Positions 60,415-64,000 of a stretch of 64,000 nucleotides of DNA are shown in pieces. Origin of the DNA: Cryptomeria japonica (lineage: Eukaryota > Streptophyta > Pinopsida > Cupressales > Cupressaceae); assembly GCF_030272615.1 (NCBI RefSeq), contig NC_081405.1, positions 606,894,677-606,958,676 on the forward strand, written 5' to 3'. Position 1 is the stretch's first letter. The number at the start of each line of letters is the position of its first letter. The position numbers and the translations under genes are program-made. A model generated the notes under the pieces. It ran no database searches, was not told the origin of the DNA, and saw only the letters and a program-made list of their open reading frames with translations.

Positions 60415-61645
60415 ATTGCCTGTTCCAAAATTTTAAAATTTTAGTGATTCAGTTTTCGGATTTTGCATTTAGGGTTTCAGATCTGGTTTATTTTGAGCTA
60501 ACATTTGCAGATCTAGCTAACAAAATTGGTGCAGCTTACCTTGGAAGCTAAATCGTTTGGTTGAAGGCCCCTATTTTCACAAAGTCTTTTGGGTTTTAAA
60601 ATTTACCTAACTTGTGTGTTTGCAGGAAGGGGTGATTATTTCAAACAACCCAAACTACTAATAAATCTTTGTTGCAAGTCCTTGGCAAGGGTTTTTTTTT
60701 TTTTTTTATTGTGTGCCTTGTTTTCATAGACTAGCAAACACTTCAATTGGTGCACTAAAATTGAATCATTGTCTTTTGTGTCTTGAGCAATAGGCTCTTT
60801 TTGTTTAATCTTTAGAGGGTTTGTCTTCCCGTGTGGTCATTAGGACTACTAGTGAGAAGAGAACGACCCAAGTGGTAGCAAAAGAAAAGCCATCTTCTTC
60901 CGAACCACTATAAATAAATGTATTCATGGTGAAAACTATGAATAACGTGTGCTGATTAGTTCATACCAACACTATGTCTCCCCATAAACCCATTTGATCA
61001 AATTTATTTGATCATTTGTAGGGCATAACCCCTACCAGCTGGGAGCCTTCTGTATTTACAGAGCTGAAAGTGCCGCATGTATGGCCACACGAGCGGATGC
61101 CCTTACTAGCACCATTTTGTTTTAGAGGCCCAAATCATTCTAGTTGTTGGGGCAGGAGGTCGGACCTCTGGTAGCAGCCCACACACATATGGTTCTTAGT
61201 AGAGATACAAAGTTCGCCATGGGGAGTTTTCATGGGGACTGATGCTTGGCTGACCCGAGAAGTGAGTGCCGAGGGTGGAGCCAGTGAGGTCAAGAATCTA
61301 AGTATCCGCTCTGAATAGCGTAGCCTCGGGGGTAAAACCCCATGTGGGATCAACAACTATTGTCTTGGCCAGCCATAAGAATTGTGCTTGACTTATTTTA
61401 AACATTCAAACATTCAAGACCAAACAGCAAAACATCGTGTCTTTTGTGTCTTCAAATGTATGCAAAACAATTTTAAATCAAACAACACACTTTTCTTGGA
61501 GTCATTTTGGAGTCTAAACACTTGCAAACATTGAGCCCTCATCAACATTGTGTCCTCTTGTCATGAAAAACAGTCAAATAGTCAGATTTGGTCACAACAA
61601 AACGACTTCACAGATTGGAAAAAATTGCACAAATTTTACAGAAAC
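60415..61645 (+). other. LTR/leader region of G between the decamer arrays
   Basis: It has a T17 run near 60692 and a GC-richer block at 61020-61370 containing the hairpin CTGTATTTACAG. There are short open frames only. The LTR end and PBS of G probably lie here, unresolved. Confidence 0.4.
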
Positions 61646-61923
61646 GCGTCTGTGTCTGTTTTAACTGCGTCTGTATTGTATAAGCGCGTCTGTGAAGGGC
61701 AGAATAGCGTCTGTGTTTATAACGGCGTATGTGTTGAATAGAAACCCGTCTGTGTCGGATAACCGCGTCTGTGCAGTATACAGTCGTGTCTGTGTCCAGA
61801 ATTGCAAAAAAATTTACAGTCCAGCAAACATAAACAAGAAAATCTCAGAAGCGCGTCTGTGTTAAACAGAGTAGCGTCTACTTCAGATAACCGCGTTTGT
61901 GCAGTATACAGGCGCGTCTGTGT
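61646..61923 (+). repeat. Decamer array GCGTCTGTGT, second cluster
   Basis: Twelve copies start at 61646, 61667, 61686, 61707, 61725, 61746, 61765, 61786, 61853, 61874, 61893 and 61914. Steps are 21, 19, 21, 18, 21, 19, 21, 67, 21, 19, 21. A 128 bp duplication (AACCGCGTYTGTGCAGTATA at 61761 and 61889, each followed by an ACAGTCCAGCAA stretch) explains the 67 bp gap. It lies about 500 bp before gag. Confidence 0.85.
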
Positions 61924-62416
61924 TCAAAATTGCAAGAAAATTTCACAGTCCAGCAACAAAAAGAAATCAGTTTCGGAATACTTGAGCTTCCTAGGTTGTT
62001 TCTTCAGGTTTCATCTAGCATTCAACCTATCTTTGGGTCTCACAAAGTCCATCATTGCTTCACATCTCATTTTACATTCATACTTTTCTAAACTTGGGTC
62101 AAAAGGTCACTTGCTTGTCCTCATCATACTTTGTCAACACACTACATACAACAACACTTTGCTAGGTGGTCCCTCATCAAGGTTTCTTACCTTTGGGTCT
62201 CATTTGGTCTTACTTAGGGTCAAGGTCAGCTTACCTCATCAAGAGAAACTATCCTCTCTTTGGAAGTCACACCTACTCTACTACATACATACTTGGTCTT
62301 ACACTTTGGACATTTGCAAGTACACCTCAGATTCATTTACACTCCATACAACTCTTGGTCTTCCATACTTTTTCCATTTTCATCTAGTCTTACACATCTT
62401 GGTCAATTCCTAGTTC

Positions 62417-64000
62417 ATGGTTGAAACCCATCTTCAAAAATCTAGGAGAGAAACTAAAGAGGCTCAAGAGTCCGCAAACATGAGTTCTTATGAGTATGAC
62501 AATGATTTATTTTTCAATACTGATCACACTACATTGCTGGACATGGATGTCTATAGAAATGTTCCAAATGTTGAAAACACAGGCACTACAAAAAAACAAT
62601 GCTACACACAATGATAATTTGGACACCTTATCAATACACTCAGCAGATGTGGAAGAATCCATTATGAATCCTCATTTCAATCGATTGGTTGAGGAAATAA
62701 TGAGAAGGGATAGACAATACTTCTTACACATGATGGCACAAAGTGGAGCCAAGATACCTCATGATTTTGACATGTCTCAAATAATGGAAAACCGACCTTT
62801 GCAACAACCTCACTCCAATATGGATCAAAGGAGACCTAATAGTGAAGGAAATAGAGGACCACGTATGGTACCTGAATCACCATTAGTTTTGCTTCAAAAA
62901 CCAGAGGTCCCACATACACATGGTCAAGTATATGATACCCACCTTCGCAGACCATTATGGAGGTCTTACGCAGATAGATATGCTCAATCACATACTCAAG
63001 CTAAGGATCAACCACCAAAACAATGGGATATTCCAAGGCATGCTCAAAATTTGGACACAAGGAAACCTCATGTCAAATTTGGGGGCAACACAATGGAACA
63101 TGACATGCCTGTAGAATATGACATACATGCACAAAATAAATATGGTGTTCCTCAACATGAATTTATACCAAGTGCTCCATATATGCCACATCAATATAGA
63201 CCTCCTCCATAAGAACATGTGTATGATCAATATCATCCATATATGCAACAAGCTCCTCCTCAAATTGGTGTCTCAAACATGGGATATGGTCCAAGAAGTT
63301 GATCTCCACCTAAGAGCAATTTGGAGCAACAAATAAGGGACTTACAAAAGAAAATGGAGGACATAAATACACCAAGGCCAACATACACAATGAGAGACAT
63401 ATGTCCTTATCCATTTGACAAGAGCATTCCAATGCTTCCATTTCCTACACATTTTGTGACGCCTAAATTTGACAAGTATAGAGGAAAAGGGGATCCTAAG
63501 GCACACATAAGATAGTTTTTCACAGCTTGCATTGAAGTAGTAGTAGAAGAGACATATTTGATGAGATTATTCCCACAAAGCTTAGGCGATCAAGCTATGG
63601 AATGGTTCTCCCAACTCCCACCTGGTATTAAGTCATGGGGTGACTTAGCAGAGGCATTTATTCAACATTTCTCCTACAATATAGAGACAGACATATCAGT
63701 CACTACTTTGTGCAACACCAAGCAAAAAGAGGGAGAATCTTTTGCATCATTTTTACAAAGATGGAGAAATCTAGCCAGCAGATGCTCTTGTGAAATTCCA
63801 CAAAAACAAATGGTAGAAATGTTCACCCAGAATGTTAACAAAGACATTGGTTATGATCTAAGAAAAGCTTGTTTGTCTACCTTCAAGGATGTCATTGAAA
63901 AAGGCTTAGCGACAGAAAAGGTCCTAATTGAACAGGGAGTCATTAAGATATTCAAGGAAAACAAAGATGACTTTAAAGGAAAAGACAAGCCAAGATTTTG
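62417..64000 (+). pseudogene. Ty3/gypsy gag of element G, partial
   Basis: From the ATG at 62417 the frame shifts by one base at the A7 run near 62590, then stays in one frame to the window end. It has three stops: TAA 63210, TGA 63300, TAG 63513. The middle part is Pro/Gln/His-rich. A retrotransposon gag (capsid) domain starts near 63430: FDKYRGKGDPKAHIR, AMEWFSQLPPGIKSWGDL and FASFLQRWRNLASRC. It would form the particle core. The zinc knuckle and pol lie beyond the window. Confidence 0.8.

Larger units (their letters stand above)
59667..64000 (+). mobile_element. Ty3/gypsy retrotransposon G, 5' part
   Basis: Starts TGTAGACACC in the accessory ORF of F (left flank CATAG, 59662-59666) and runs past the window end. 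It has an LTR with five A/T palindromes, a leader with decamer arrays, and a gag gene. The 5' LTR's right end and PBS could not be fixed, since no clear CA plus TGG junction stands out. The LTR start resembles solo LTR H in intron 1 of the host gene. Confidence 0.7.

Noticed and set aside
60159-61923. CRISPR-like array
   Set aside because: The repeat is only 10 bp, the genome is a plant's, spacers are 9-11 bp, and it sits in a gypsy element.
61802-62413. 203-codon open frame over the second decamer array
   Set aside because: The array's 19/21 bp steps shift frame at every unit, and the frame has no gag-like composition. It looks like chance openness in leader sequence.
1-64000. tRNA, rRNA or snRNA genes
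   Set aside because: No convincing cloverleaf or conserved rRNA words were noticed. GGTTCAA words near 48.4-48.7 kb lack an A-box partner. A covariance-model scan would be decisive.

Overview
The window looks like nuclear DNA of a conifer or another large-genome gymnosperm. One recognisable host gene with small exons and a 6.4 kb intron sits in a sea of decayed, nested LTR retrotransposons. No RNA gene, CRISPR array or prokaryotic feature is visible. Species assignment is inference.

Positions 1-8,500 (minus strand): the 5' half of a plant 3beta-hydroxysteroid dehydrogenase/C4-decarboxylase gene. Four exons (8076-8349, 1576-1665, 1316-1449, 968-1138) join with GT-AG introns and consistent phase. 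The rest of the gene lies left of the window. Intron 1 holds a solo LTR (2161-3573) with a perfect CATTC target duplication, a LINE RNase H relic and a second LTR-like unit.

Positions 8,500-20,170: decayed repeats. There is another LINE RNase H relic, a minus-strand LTR with a zinc-knuckle gag fragment, and a plus-strand Ty3/gypsy gag-protease relic. The last is split by a 1.2 kb solo LTR whose removal, with one GGTGT copy, restores the reading frame.

Positions 20,166-56,043: a nest of elements. A solo LTR (D, 20171-21627, TSD AAGTG) abuts the truncated 3' LTR of a minus-strand, iMet-primed element (A; 5' LTR 54890-56038). Inside A is a plus-strand Ty1/copia element (B, 25776-45781, TSD GCACA/GCATA). 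Inside B's 3' LTR is a minus-strand, gag-only element (C, 32014-44614, TSD GTTTG/GTGTG). C has 4.45-4.49 kb LTRs, and each LTR carries a fragment of a cytochrome P450 gene. Between B and A's gag lies a decayed plus-strand ORF family (E, 49.2-52.2 kb).

Positions 57,079-64,000: the 5' part of an A-like element (F) with four zinc knuckles and an accessory ORF. F is interrupted at 59667 by a Ty3/gypsy element (G) that runs off the window. The 5' region of G contains the most striking structure: about 24 copies of a GCGTCTGTGT-like decamer in two clusters, spaced mostly by alternating 21 and 19 bp. That spacing cannot encode a peptide repeat, which suggests a DNA- or RNA-level function.

The only gene likely to be functional is the sterol dehydrogenase. 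The other coding stretches are transposon-derived or of unknown origin, and nearly all are broken. Where family conservation allows the original codon to be judged, the premature stops are explained by C-to-T (or G-to-A) changes, as expected from decay of methylated cytosines.
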